Assembly: GCA_030812955.1 (NCBI GenBank)
Contig: JAUSTR010000009.1
Span: forward strand, 21,700 to 85,699
Length of the DNA: 64,000 bases
Direction of reading: 5' to 3'
Source of the DNA: Bacillus alveayuensis
Lineage (GTDB): Bacteria; Bacillota; Bacilli; Bacillales; Aeribacillaceae
This document shows, in pieces, positions 26,995 through 35,020 of this stretch. Positions within the stretch are counted from its first letter, which is position 1. Every line of letters begins with the position of its first letter. Position numbers and translations under genes: made by a program. The notes below the pieces were generated by a model that was given only the letters and a program-made list of their open reading frames with translations, did no database searches and was not told where the DNA came from.

Positions 26995-27120
26995 TCATTT
27001 TCGATTCTCTATGTATCCACCAGCGCGGTCTGCCATTTTAAACTCTCGGGAATAGGTAACTTCTTGCGCACTTGTTAAGTTGCTCTTGTTCCTGTCTTGT
27101 TTCTTTTTTTTGTCTGCCAT
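26995..27120 (-). CDS. yfhE: YfhE family small protein
   Basis: This is a 41-aa gene. The protein starts MADKKKKQDRNK and contains SAQEVTYSREFKMADRAGGY, the core of the YfhE family. GAGG is found ~9 nt before the ATG. It is adjacent to yfhD in the same orientation, matching B. subtilis gene order, which supports both calls. Function unknown. Confidence 0.78.
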   Translation of the reverse strand: MADKKKKQDRNKSNLTSAQEVTYSREFKMADRAGGYIENRK

Positions 27121-27202
27121 CTACATTGCCTCTTTTCTCTTAAATATTTGAACCAGGCGAGTTGATTAACCAATAATAACCAGTTGAGATGGCTTTATTT
27201 CT

Positions 27203-27342
27203 AGCTTTTCTGCCAGAGTCGGCAAGCGAATCGCTTGCCGACTGGGCATGCTATACGCATGCCCTTCTCGAACAATGAACGCTTTTCGGGCAAATGAATT
27301 TGCCCGCTGGCGTTCTTGTTCGAGGGATGTGGCAGAAAAGCT
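27203..27342. repeat. 140-bp palindromic miniature element (nested inverted repeats)
   Basis: The termini AGCTTTTCTGCCA and TGGCAGAAAAGCT are perfect 13-bp inverted repeats. Inside stand four further palindromes in a row: AGTCGGCAAGCGA facing its complement, GGGCATGC/GCATGCCC, CTCGAACAA with GAACGC nested around GGGCAAAT/ATTTGCCC, then GCGTTC and TTGTTCGAG. No clear target duplication is seen. Almost every base is paired, so it can form cruciforms or a strongly folded RNA. It lies between yfhE and the next small gene and encodes nothing. Confidence 0.8.
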
Positions 27343-27443
27343 TGTGTTCAGCCATACGATTCTGTATTTTTAAGTAAAATAATGGATAATCAACAGTTGT
27401 GTATTTGAACATTTACTATTTTCGTCAAAAGATTTATTTTTAT

Positions 27444-27477
27444 ACAAAAAAATGACCCTTTCAAAAAAAAGGGTCAT
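27444..27477 (-). terminator. Strong terminator after the 34-aa ORF
   Basis: On the - strand the stem ATGACCCTTT/AAAGGGTCAT is followed by a run of eight T. It stands 11 nt beyond the stop of the small ORF at 27489. Confidence 0.88.
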
Positions 27478-27488
27478 GCAGACTGCCC

Positions 27489-27593
27489 TCAAACGCTTGC
27501 ATTCTTTTTTACTTCGCCCGCATCGCGCTTCATTACCGTACTTGGTAACTCCGGCTCCTCATCAGGTTCGTGCCTCGAGACATGAGTTTTCAT
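27489..27593 (-). CDS. Putative 34-aa protein, unrecognised
   Basis: On the - strand an ATG at 27593 opens a 34-residue frame rich in acidic and basic residues (…RHEPDEEPELPSTVMKRDAG…) with no hydrophobic segment. I do not recognise it. In favour of a real gene: a textbook terminator in the same orientation follows 11 nt after the stop, and no other gene could use it. Against: there is no clear AGGAGG before the ATG. It lies among small spore-associated genes. Confidence 0.45.
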   Translation of the reverse strand: MKTHVSRHEPDEEPELPSTVMKRDAGEVKKNASV

Positions 27594-27661
27594 TCAGTTT
27601 GACAATTCATTTCATATAGACTTTGTCTACAAACTAATCAGACTTGCTTGATCGATTGATT

Positions 27662-28222
27662 TTAAGCTTCTTTTAAATGGCCTTCCTCAACCATTTCAGC
27701 TTGCTTTCGCAATGTATATAAAGTATAAACATCCTTTGTGATTTCAAAAAGGTTATAAATGTCTTCACTTTTATTGATTTGAGAGAGGATATGTTTTCTC
27801 GTTTCATTTACGAAAACGACATAAGGCAATTTTTGTGCTGCTTTCGTTGAGCGAATATTCGTCTTTCGAATTTTCATAAAAATGGTTTCAATCCCAAGCT
27901 CGTAAAATAGCTCTTGGAAAAAAGCATCTTTTGCCCGTTTATTATAACCTTTTCCATGGTATGGTTTGCCGATCCAGGTTCCTAAAAAACCTGCTTTTTC
28001 TTGGATATCATATAAGCTGATCGTCCCAATTGGAGAGCCCCACTCATCTAATATGGTCCGGGATATTAATTCGCCGCGTTCTTCAGCTTCAATGGTTTGT
28101 TTCGTCATAAATAAATATTCTTCCACAGAAGCTGCTTTATGGCGCACGAAAGGGAAGACTTCCGGATGCACCATAAGCTCGTATAACACCTGGCAGTCAT
28201 GGAGATCACGTTTTTTTAACAT
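27662..28222 (-). CDS. GNAT-family N-acetyltransferase (RimJ/RimL-like)
   Basis: The 186-aa protein has a GNAT fold with GSPIGTISLYDIQEKAGFLGTWIGKPYHGKGYNKRA (about residues 75-110) forming the acetyl-CoA site and the NIRSTKAAQKL helix typical of the RimJ/RimL type. The frame opens at 28264, but GGAGGG stands 6 nt before the ATG at 28222. Its 5' leader contains an unusual folded segment with a tRNA T-arm-like hairpin (28271-28349). Substrate unknown. Confidence 0.82.
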   Translation of the reverse strand: MLKKRDLHDCQVLYELMVHPEVFPFVRHKAASVEEYLFMTKQTIEAEERGELISRTILDEWGSPIGTISLYDIQEKAGFLGTWIGKPYHGKGYNKRAKDAFFQELFYELGIETIFMKIRKTNIRSTKAAQKLPYVVFVNETRKHILSQINKSEDIYNLFEITKDVYTLYTLRKQAEMVEEGHLKEA

Positions 28223-28270
28223 TTTCATCCCTCCAATTGAGGGTAGATTCCCCATGATCTTCAAGTGGGA

Positions 28271-28349
28271 CCCACCCTCGAAATTTTTATATAATGCATT
28301 AAAAATTTCGGGGTGGGAATCGAACCCACTAGAACCAGCAAAAGCTGGT
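28271..28349 (-). other. Structured leader with a tRNA T-arm-like hairpin
   Basis: On the - strand, upstream of the GNAT gene, three hairpins stand in a row: ACCAGC/GCTGGT with a TTTT loop (28334-28349), then GTGGGTTCGATTCCCAC (28313-28329), a perfect 5-bp stem with the canonical T-loop TTCGATT. A long 18-bp hairpin follows (28271-28289 with 28300-28317). The 5' half of a tRNA (acceptor, D-arm, anticodon) is absent. It may be a tRNA-derived fragment, a mobile-element scar or a leader RNA element. Confidence 0.45.
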
Positions 28350-28590
28350 GGCGCACCATTTGCCTTCCCTTTTCTTCAGTCATTAAGTTGTCGTCATTTC
28401 TTTTTGTATCATACTAGATTTAATTTAAAAATGAAATAGGATTTTTGTTAATTTTATATTAAAAAAATTTGCATTTATCACTATAATTTCATTTAAGTCA
28501 TCCTGCCCTTCAGCAATGTCATTTTCATTTAATCGTTTTGAAAATGTAAATCATCGCATCCTATGTTACTATTTTTTTGTGAGGTGTTTT

Positions 28591-29394
28591 ATGATGTTGA
28601 TTACGAAAATTGAAGTACAAAAACAAAATAAAAATCGGTTTCATGTTTACGTAGATAAAGGTCAAGGGGAAGAATATGGTTTTAGTGTTCATGAAGATAT
28701 ACTGATTCAATTTGGTTTGCGAAAAGGATTAGAATTAGATGATTTTGATGTGATCGAAATACAATACGGTGATAAGGCGAGAAAAGCTTATCATAAAGCA
28801 ATTGAATACTTAGGTTTAAAAATGCGCTCAAAAAAAGAAGTTCACGATTTTTTAATGAAAAAAAATGTAAGTGAACATTTGATTCAGGAGGTTTTGCAAT
28901 TATTAACTGAAAAAAACTATATTAATGACCAAGAATATGCAAACGCGTATGTGCGAACCCAAATACATACGAATAAAAAAGGACCACAGCTAATTCAAAA
29001 AGAGTTAGAAGAAAAAGGAATTAACCATTCATCCATTGATGCAGCTTTAAGTCAGTTCACAAAGGAAAAGCAAATAGATTTAGCCTATAAACTAGCCGAA
29101 AAATATAACCGTAAAACGAATCAATTGTCTTCAGCCGAGCTTAAACGAAAAATGGAAGCTGATTTGCTGCGAAAAGGATTTTCATTCGATATTATCGAGA
29201 TCGTGAAGGAGATGATGCCTGTTCAGCAATCGAGTGAAGAAGAGTGGGAAGCATTAAGTAAGCAAGCAGAAAAAGCAACACGGCGCTATGCTAGTTATGA
29301 TCGCAACATGTTAAAGCAAAAATTAAAGCAATTTTTGTATCGTAAAGGGTTTTCAGTTGAATTAATTGATCAATATTTGCAAGAAATTGAGTAG
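28591..29394 (+). CDS. recX: Recombination regulator RecX
   Basis: The 267-aa protein is made of tandem three-helix RecX repeats: KKEVHDFLMKKNVSEHLIQEVLQLL and NDQEYANAYVRTQIHTNKKGPQLIQKELEEKGI are the first and second. It binds RecA filaments and limits their activity. The frame opens at 28516, but the ATG at 28591 follows GAGGTG by 4-7 nt and gives the usual length of B. subtilis RecX (YfhG). It stands next to a miniature element and, beyond an SDR gene, yfhH. Confidence 0.92.
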   Translation: MMLITKIEVQKQNKNRFHVYVDKGQGEEYGFSVHEDILIQFGLRKGLELDDFDVIEIQYGDKARKAYHKAIEYLGLKMRSKKEVHDFLMKKNVSEHLIQEVLQLLTEKNYINDQEYANAYVRTQIHTNKKGPQLIQKELEEKGINHSSIDAALSQFTKEKQIDLAYKLAEKYNRKTNQLSSAELKRKMEADLLRKGFSFDIIEIVKEMMPVQQSSEEEWEALSKQAEKATRRYASYDRNMLKQKLKQFLYRKGFSVELIDQYLQEIE

Positions 29395-29435
29395 GTGCTC
29401 GTTCAATGCTCCTACTCAATAAGGGTGTTTAAGAT

Positions 29436-29628
29436 AGGCTGTTTTCGTAAACTTTGTTGCTTTTCGACTGTCGAACCGAACAAAGCACGTGGTCGGACAA
29501 ATTACATTTGTCCGACCATCACCTTTTGTTCGGTTCACGTCACACTATAGTGTGTAGCAAGCGTGTCGCTTGCCTGGACAGTTGAAAAGCTAAGGTTTGT
29601 CAAGCAACAATCTTTTAGAAAAGAGCCT
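29436..29628. mobile_element. Complete 193-bp MITE-like element
   Basis: The ends are imperfect inverted repeats of about 27 bp: AGGCTGTTTTCGTAAACTTT at the left against the complement of the right end (29602-29628), starting AGGCTCTTTTCTAAAAGATT. Both continue into TTGTTGCTT. The element is flanked by direct copies of TAAGAT (29430-29435 and 29629-29634), a target duplication. Inside are nested palindromes (AACCGAACAAA, TGGTCGGACAAAT and GCAAGCG with their complements). No coding sequence is present. The left end recurs at 19952 and the right end at 46401. Confidence 0.85.
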
Positions 29629-29693
29629 TAAGATAAATGGTCATTTTTAGATTATGATGTTTTTCAGCTATTTAAGGATAGAAGCGGAAAGAT

Positions 29694-30365
29694 TTATGAC
29701 TCAATGATGATTTTATTTCGGCCATCATCTAGTCTTTTAATTTGTTCAGCGACCACTTTTGGAGAGCGAAGCCGGCTTTTATCTTTTATATGATTATTTC
29801 CATCCCAAAATGGTGTATCCATTCCCCCCATATATGCGGCTTTTACGTGAATATTTGTCCCTTCTAACTCTTCTATTAAGCTTTCGGTGAAGCCTCTAAC
29901 CGCAAATTTTGAAGCGACATAAACACTTTCATTTACCTTTCCTCTTAAGCCTGCAGTTGAAACAATGTTTAAAATTGTTCCTTTTTGTTGTTTTTTGAAA
30001 TAAGGTAAAAAGGCTTGTGTCACAAAAATGGTCCCTTTTACATTTGTATCAATCATTTGATGAATATCCTCTTCCTTTAATGTTTCAAGTGAACCAAACG
30101 CTCCGTATCCTGCATTATTAATAATTGCTTCAACTGAAAATTTTCCGCAGAGCCTATCCGCAGCTTGATGTACTGCATGCCAATCTTTAATGTCTAAAGG
30201 ATAAACATATGTCTTTTTTTCTTGTTTCTGTAAAAGGTGCGCTGTTTGTTGAAGTTTGCTTTCAGTTCTTCCGGCTAAAACAACGGTTTCATATTCTTTT
30301 GCATATTCGAGCGCTAACGCCTGTCCTAATCCTGTTCCAGCTCCAGTAATAAAAATTGCAGACAA
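29694..30365 (-). CDS. Short-chain dehydrogenase/reductase
   Basis: The 223-aa classical SDR has the cofactor motif ITGAGTGLGQALA (residues 6-18), NNAGYGAFG (about 83-91) and the catalytic Ser/Tyr/Lys in STAGLRGKVNESVYVASKFAVRG. The start is a TTG with AGGAGGAG 7 nt upstream. It is monocistronic and opposite to its neighbours recX and yfhH. Substrate unknown. Confidence 0.87.
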   Translation of the reverse strand: MSAIFITGAGTGLGQALALEYAKEYETVVLAGRTESKLQQTAHLLQKQEKKTYVYPLDIKDWHAVHQAADRLCGKFSVEAIINNAGYGAFGSLETLKEEDIHQMIDTNVKGTIFVTQAFLPYFKKQQKGTILNIVSTAGLRGKVNESVYVASKFAVRGFTESLIEELEGTNIHVKAAYMGGMDTPFWDGNNHIKDKSRLRSPKVVAEQIKRLDDGRNKIIIES

Positions 30366-30453
30366 AATATCTCCTCCTAATCATTTTTGCCAAGGACCAT
30401 GTTCTATTTTATACTTATTTTAGAAATAGATGAAGGCAAGGGAGTCGTGAAAC

Positions 30454-30768
30454 ATGCAGCAAAAACGGTATAGTGAAATGACGGAATTTGAATTGAAAAC
30501 AGAAATTGCGAAGTTGAAAGAAAAAGCACGAAAAGCTGAACAAATAGGAATTGTTAATGAATATGCGGTTTTAGAGCGGAAAATAGCAATGGCTAAAGCA
30601 TATTTGCTAGACCCAAATGATTATAAGCCTGGAGAAATATATGAAATTGATGGGGACCCTGGTGAAAAGTTCAAAATTGAATATTTAAACGGTGTTTTTG
30701 CTTGGGGTCATCGTCTTTCCACGCCATTAAAGGAAGAAGCTTTACCGATTTCTTTATTAGTCAAATAA
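30454..30768 (+). CDS. yfhH: YfhH family protein (DUF1811)
   Basis: The 104-aa protein has a charged helical N-terminal half (TEFELKTEIAKLKEKARKAEQ) and a β-rich C-terminal half (PGEIYEIDGDPGEKFKIEYLNGVFAWGHRL), the layout of YfhH. Its place between recX and sspK agrees with the B. subtilis order. GGGAG lies before the ATG. Function unknown. Confidence 0.88.
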   Translation: MQQKRYSEMTEFELKTEIAKLKEKARKAEQIGIVNEYAVLERKIAMAKAYLLDPNDYKPGEIYEIDGDPGEKFKIEYLNGVFAWGHRLSTPLKEEALPISLLVK

Positions 30769-30848
30769 GACTCGCTTTTAAGATATAAAAGAAATGTTGG
30801 TAATTATTGTTTCTTGATCAGAACGTGCTTTTCGTTTGAGTGTTGAAA

Positions 30849-30888
30849 AACGGATCATACTGAATATTTGAAGGCAGTACGATCCGTT
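30849..30888 (-). terminator. Terminator after the YpzG-like gene
   Basis: A 14-bp stem (30849-30862 with 30875-30888, one G·U pair) has T residues following on the - strand. Confidence 0.82.
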
Positions 30889-30894
30889 ACATTT

Positions 30895-31056
30895 TTAAGA
30901 GCGCTTTCGTGTTTGATTTTCAAGAATAATTAAATCTTGTGATTGCTGCGTTTCGCCGTTAACTTGATGATGCGCTCTTTTTGGATTTGCTCTTGGCCCA
31001 AGAAACGGATTAGAATAAAGCTGGTCATAATACTTTTTCTTTTCATTCGTTCCCAT
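30895..31056 (-). CDS. YpzG family protein
   Basis: The 53-aa protein contains SNPFLGPRANPKRAHHQVNG and ends DLIILENQTRKRS, the signature of the YpzG/YpzI family of small sporulation-associated proteins in bacilli. GAGGAAGTG is placed 4-5 nt before the ATG. It follows sspK on the same strand, 28 nt apart, and ends at a strong terminator, so the two form a likely late-sporulation unit. Confidence 0.82.
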   Translation of the reverse strand: MGTNEKKKYYDQLYSNPFLGPRANPKRAHHQVNGETQQSQDLIILENQTRKRS

Positions 31057-31084
31057 TGTGGCACTTCCTCTCATTTTTCGCGAA

Positions 31085-31243
31085 TTACGTATAAGGCTTT
31101 TCTCGTTTTCCAGAAGCCCTCATTCGCTCTTGAGGGTGGGTGTTAATTGTTCCGTTTGCGCGACGAGACGCATATTCTGCTTTGGCGCGAGGTTCTCCGT
31201 CAAATTTCTCATGCTGTGGAAATCCTTTTGCTTTATTGCGCAT
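31085..31243 (-). CDS. sspK: Small acid-soluble spore protein K
   Basis: The 52-aa protein begins [20 protein letters not shown] and contains [20 protein letters not shown], matching SspK. GGAGGGTG lies upstream of the ATG. SspK is a minor spore-core protein expressed in the forespore. The gene shows that the organism forms endospores, and its position between yfhH and yfhJ is as in B. subtilis. Confidence 0.93.
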   Translation of the reverse strand: MRNKAKGFPQHEKFDGEPRAKAEYASRRANGTINTHPQERMRASGKREKPYT

Positions 31244-31360
31244 CTTGTCACCCTCCGTTTTTTAGCTCGCGCTTTTTTTAGCGCATTATTTATTATGACT
31301 TTCTGAGAAAATGATTATGAATAGTTATAAAAGGAAACTTTCTATAAAAGGTGAGAGAAC

Positions 31361-31621
31361 ATGGAACAATATTTTGACAAATTGGCAAAAGAATTACTTG
31401 AAAAAAATCAACATTTATCATATGAAAAAGCGAGGACATGGGTTGAACTTTTATGGGAAGACTTTGAAACCACCTATGCAAAGGCAGGCCGTAAATATCG
31501 CGGCAAGGAAGTAACTGAACAAATAGTAAGGCAGTGGATCCAGAACTACGGAGAGAATCTTCATGAATTTGTTGCGAAAAATCCAAAATATGCAAAATTT
31601 TTTAAAGACCGTGAAGAATAG
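31361..31621 (+). CDS. yfhJ: YfhJ family protein (WVELL domain)
   Basis: The 86-aa helical protein has the name-giving WVELL motif (RTWVELLWEDFETTYAKAG, about residues 26-44) and a conserved C-terminal WIQNYGENLHEFVAKNPKY. AAAGGTGAG precedes the ATG. Function unknown. The end of the gene overlaps its own terminator hairpin. It marks the left border of the conserved backbone before the phenol island. Confidence 0.9.
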   Translation: MEQYFDKLAKELLEKNQHLSYEKARTWVELLWEDFETTYAKAGRKYRGKEVTEQIVRQWIQNYGENLHEFVAKNPKYAKFFKDREE

Positions 31622-31641
31622 TGAGGTTCTTCATGGTCTTT
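31604..31641 (+). terminator. Terminator overlapping the end of yfhJ
   Basis: The stem AAAGACCGTGAAGAA/TTCTTCATGGTCTTT (one G·T) is followed by TATTTGATTTTTTTT. The left arm is inside the last codons of yfhJ. Confidence 0.8.
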
Positions 31642-31662
31642 ATTTGATTTTTTTTGCCTTAC

Positions 31663-32436
31663 TTAATTTCTCCAGTATCCTAACCTTTCCGATATTTCTT
31701 TTGCTGCGTTTATAACTTTATGGATCATTTGTGGATGATAAGGATTCATTCGATGAACAGGCCCAATCACAGTCAGGGCATATTTGACTTTACCAGTGTA
31801 ATCCTTAATCGGTGCAGCAATGGATGTAACTCCTTCCATTCTTTCCTCAATACTAATGGCATATCCTTGCTTTTTAATGGTTTCAAGCTCCATTTTTAGT
31901 TTTTCTGGGTCTGTAATTGTTTTTAATGTGTATGGCTGAAGTCCCTTTTGATCAATATATTGCTCAACTTTATGTTCACCCTGAAAAGCAAGCAAAACCT
32001 TTCCAGAACTAGTGCAATGGAGAGGATTTCTTCTCCCAATGTGGGACAAAATTCGAACAGGATGACTACATTCTACTCTGTTTACATAAATCACTTCCAT
32101 ATCCTCTAATTGAGCGACATGGGCAGTCTCCTCCACTTCGTTTACAAGCTGTTCCAACACCGGTTGAGACTCTCTTGTAATTTCTAAATGGGAGGTTAAG
32201 ACTGTATTTAAATGTAAAATCGATAACCCTAATCGATACTTTCTTGTCTCCTCGTCCTTAATGACAAAACCTTCGCTTTCAAGAGTTGAGAGCAAACGAC
32301 TTACCGTACTTTTTCCAAGTCCTAACGATTCGGCTAAATCTGTTACTTTTTTTTCCGGCTCCTCAAGGGTAAAGCTCCGTAAAAGACGAAGCGCATTTTT
32401 AACCGAAGAAAGCATATATCTGTTATTTGATGTCAT
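31663..32436 (-). CDS. IclR-family transcriptional regulator
   Basis: The 257-aa protein has an N-terminal winged helix (VTDLAESLGLGKSTVSRLLSTLESEGFV, about residues 29-56) and an IclR effector domain with HPVRILSHIGRRNPLHCTSSGKVLLAF and ISIEERMEGVTSIAAPIKD. It is divergent from the semialdehyde dehydrogenase gene, which heads the lower phenol pathway, so it probably regulates that operon, sensing an aromatic or ring-cleavage acid. An ATATC-GG-GATAT palindrome at 32462-32473 in the divergent region could be its site. Confidence 0.88.
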   Translation of the reverse strand: MTSNNRYMLSSVKNALRLLRSFTLEEPEKKVTDLAESLGLGKSTVSRLLSTLESEGFVIKDEETRKYRLGLSILHLNTVLTSHLEITRESQPVLEQLVNEVEETAHVAQLEDMEVIYVNRVECSHPVRILSHIGRRNPLHCTSSGKVLLAFQGEHKVEQYIDQKGLQPYTLKTITDPEKLKMELETIKKQGYAISIEERMEGVTSIAAPIKDYTGKVKYALTVIGPVHRMNPYHPQMIHKVINAAKEISERLGYWRN

Positions 32437-32461
32437 TTCCTTTCCGACTCCTTAGTTGTTT

Positions 32462-32473
32462 ATATCGGGATAT
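32462..32473. promoter_or_regulatory. Possible IclR operator
   Basis: The short palindrome ATATCGGGATAT lies 26 nt upstream of the IclR start in the divergent control region of the lower phenol pathway. Tentative. Confidence 0.3.
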
Positions 32474-32649
32474 TATTTTATTTATCCATTAGTCTAAAGG
32501 GAATGATCGTTAAAATAAAGACTAAAAATAAAAAAATTTTAAATTGTTGCATATATAGGAACTAAAGTCTTGTATATGAAAAATATATAGCTTACGATAA
32601 GAATTACAAAAGTTAAAATATTCTGATTTTGAAAAGGGGGATTTCAATC

Positions 32650-34113
32650 ATGAAAATGGAAACAAAAGTTAAAACCTTTGATTGCAAGCATTTTATTAAT
32701 GGGGAATATGTTGCTTCTAAAAGCGGAAAAACATTTGAAAATTTGAATCCAGCTACAGAAGAGCTGTTAGGAACTGTATGTGAGGGGGGAAAGGAAGAAA
32801 TTGATCGCGCTGTTAAAGCGGCTAGAAAAGCACTTAATGGGCCTTGGAAAAAGATAAAGCAAAATGAAAGGATTGCCATCCTGCGCCGCATCGGTGATAT
32901 CATTTTAGAAAGGAAAGATGAATTGGCGAGATTAGAATCTTTGGACACCGGAAAGCCTTATTGGCTTGCAAGTTCTGTTGATATTCCACGTGCTGCCTAT
33001 AATTTTCACTTTTTCGCTGATTATTTAAGAGGAATAGGAACAGAAGCTTATCAAATGGATGATGATGCCATCAATTATTCAATCCGCCGACCAGTTGGCG
33101 TTGTCGGCTTAATTAATCCATGGAATTTACCTTTATTGCTTTTAACGTGGAAATTAGCTCCTTGCTTAGCGGCTGGAAATACGGCTGTCATCAAGCCAGC
33201 TGAACTTACTCCTCTAACTGCAACGGTTCTCGGTGAAATTTGCCGCGATGCTGGCGTTCCTGACGGAGTTGTGAATATTGTTCACGGATTTGGACCAAAC
33301 TCTGCGGGAGCAGCCTTAACAGAACACCCTGATGTTGATGCCATTTCGTTTACCGGAGAAACGACAACAGGAAAAGTAATTATGGCATCTGCAGCGAAAA
33401 CATTGAAAAAACTCTCGTATGAACTTGGTGGAAAGAACCCAAATATTATTTTTGCTGACTCGGATCTAGATGAAGTGATTGAAACGACAATTAAGTCAAG
33501 CTTTATTAACCAAGGAGAAGTATGTTTGTGTGGTTCGCGCATTTATGTCGAACGTCCAATTTACGACCAGTTTCTTGAAAAATTTGTTGCTAAAACAAAA
33601 GAATTAAAAATAGGAGATCCGTTTGATCCGCAAACAAAAATCGGGGCCCTTATTAGTAAAGAGCATTATGAGCGTGTTAACGGATACCTTGATTTAGCCA
33701 AAGAAGAAGGTGGTCAATTTTTAACAGGGGGCAAACGTCCAGAAGGGTTAAAGAAAGGTTATTATCTTGAACCAACTATTATTGTTGGTCTAGATCGCAG
33801 CTGTCAGGTTGTGCAGGAGGAAATTTTCGGTCCAGTTGTCACGGTAATTCCATTCGATAGTGAAGAAGAAGTCATCATGCAAGCAAATGATACACATTAT
33901 GGGTTGAGCGCAACGATTTGGACGAATAATTTACGACGTGCTCACCGAGTAGCTGCTCAAATTGAAGCTGGAATCATTTGGGTTAATACTTGGTTTTTAC
34001 GTGATTTACGCACGCCGTTTGGCGGCATGAAACAAAGTGGAATCGGACGTGAGGGCGGTATGCACAGCTTTGAATTTTACAGCGAATTATCGAATATTTG
34101 CATTAAGTTATAA
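32650..34113 (+). CDS. 2-Hydroxymuconic semialdehyde dehydrogenase
   Basis: The 487-aa aldehyde dehydrogenase has the catalytic cysteine in SFINQGEVCLCGSRIYVERP and the glutamate in YELGGKNPNIIF. The family-specific N-terminus HFINGEYVASKSGKTFENLNPAT matches DmpC/XylG. It oxidises the ring-cleavage semialdehyde to 2-hydroxymuconate (4-oxalocrotonate) with NAD+, starting the oxidative branch. The ATG at 32650 follows AGGGGG. It is the first gene of a run of six lower-pathway genes with tight spacing. Confidence 0.9.
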   Translation: MKMETKVKTFDCKHFINGEYVASKSGKTFENLNPATEELLGTVCEGGKEEIDRAVKAARKALNGPWKKIKQNERIAILRRIGDIILERKDELARLESLDTGKPYWLASSVDIPRAAYNFHFFADYLRGIGTEAYQMDDDAINYSIRRPVGVVGLINPWNLPLLLLTWKLAPCLAAGNTAVIKPAELTPLTATVLGEICRDAGVPDGVVNIVHGFGPNSAGAALTEHPDVDAISFTGETTTGKVIMASAAKTLKKLSYELGGKNPNIIFADSDLDEVIETTIKSSFINQGEVCLCGSRIYVERPIYDQFLEKFVAKTKELKIGDPFDPQTKIGALISKEHYERVNGYLDLAKEEGGQFLTGGKRPEGLKKGYYLEPTIIVGLDRSCQVVQEEIFGPVVTVIPFDSEEEVIMQANDTHYGLSATIWTNNLRRAHRVAAQIEAGIIWVNTWFLRDLRTPFGGMKQSGIGREGGMHSFEFYSELSNICIKL

Positions 34114-34121
34114 AGGTGGGA

Positions 34122-34922
34122 ATGTCATTGAAAAGTATTGCCATTGAAAAAATTAAACGTTTTTCTGATCACCTTGCTGAAGCCGAAAAAGATAGAAAAG
34201 GTGTATTGCCTCTTATTGAGCTTGACCCCGAAATTACGGTTGAGGAAGCCTATCAAATTCAATTAGAAACGATAAAAAGAAAAACAGATGAAGGTCAAAA
34301 AATCGTTGGTAAGAAAATAGGGTTAACTTCTTTAGCGATGCAGCAATTATTAGGGGTTGATCAGCCTGACTACGGCCACCTTCTAGACGGAATGGTTGTG
34401 GAAAATGGTGGAAAAATATCGTGGGATCGTGTTTTGCAGCCGAAAGTAGAGGCAGAGATCGCCTTTGTTTTAAAAAAAGATTTAATCGGGCCAAAAGTAA
34501 CGGTAATGGATGTTTTACTAGCTACAGAATATGTTGTTCCAGCATTAGAAATTGTAGATAGTAGAGTTGAAAATTGGAACATAAAATTGCAAGATACGAT
34601 TGCTGATAATGCTTCCTCAGGCCTTTACGTTTTAGGAGGGAAGCCGCTTCCTGTTCATAAGCTCGATTTAGCTCAAGTCGGAATGGTTTTATATAAAAAT
34701 GGTGAAATGAAGAATACAGGAGTGGGTGCTGCAGCTTTAGGAAATCCAGCATTCTGCGTAGCATGGCTTGCCAATAAGCTTTCTGAATTTGATATTTCTT
34801 TAAAAGCAGGAGAAGTAATTTTATCTGGCGCTCTTTCTGTTGCCATCGATGCTCAGCCTGGAGATAGCTTTCATGCACGATTCGCTCATTTAGGAGAAGT
34901 GAGCGTTAGCTTTTCAAAGTAA
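34122..34922 (+). CDS. 2-Oxopent-4-enoate hydratase
   Basis: The 266-aa protein belongs to the hydratase/decarboxylase family. GKKIGLTSLAMQQLLGVDQPDYGHL and the pattern DSRVENWNIKLQDTIADNASSGL agree with DmpE/XylJ and differ from the paralogue at 36960. It adds water to 2-hydroxypenta-2,4-dienoate to give 4-hydroxy-2-oxovalerate. The ATG at 34122 follows AAAGGTG; a GTG two codons earlier is less likely. The two paralogues in one operon are the hydratase and the decarboxylase, which form a complex in other bacteria. Confidence 0.87.
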   Translation: MSLKSIAIEKIKRFSDHLAEAEKDRKGVLPLIELDPEITVEEAYQIQLETIKRKTDEGQKIVGKKIGLTSLAMQQLLGVDQPDYGHLLDGMVVENGGKISWDRVLQPKVEAEIAFVLKKDLIGPKVTVMDVLLATEYVVPALEIVDSRVENWNIKLQDTIADNASSGLYVLGGKPLPVHKLDLAQVGMVLYKNGEMKNTGVGAAALGNPAFCVAWLANKLSEFDISLKAGEVILSGALSVAIDAQPGDSFHARFAHLGEVSVSFSK

Positions 34923-35020
34923 AAAGGCATGAGAAAGAAACTGAAAATTCATCATATTCATTCATAAATAGGTAAGATTTTTCCTTCGTTCAAGCGAATA
35001 AGGGAGAGGAGTGAACGGTT

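Noticed and set aside
28313..28376. tRNA gene
   Set aside because: Only a T-arm and one hairpin are present; no matching 5' acceptor strand, D-arm or anticodon arm.
27966..28439. 157-aa open frame on the + strand
   Set aside because: Mostly antisense to a GNAT gene and crosses the structured leader; no start signal.
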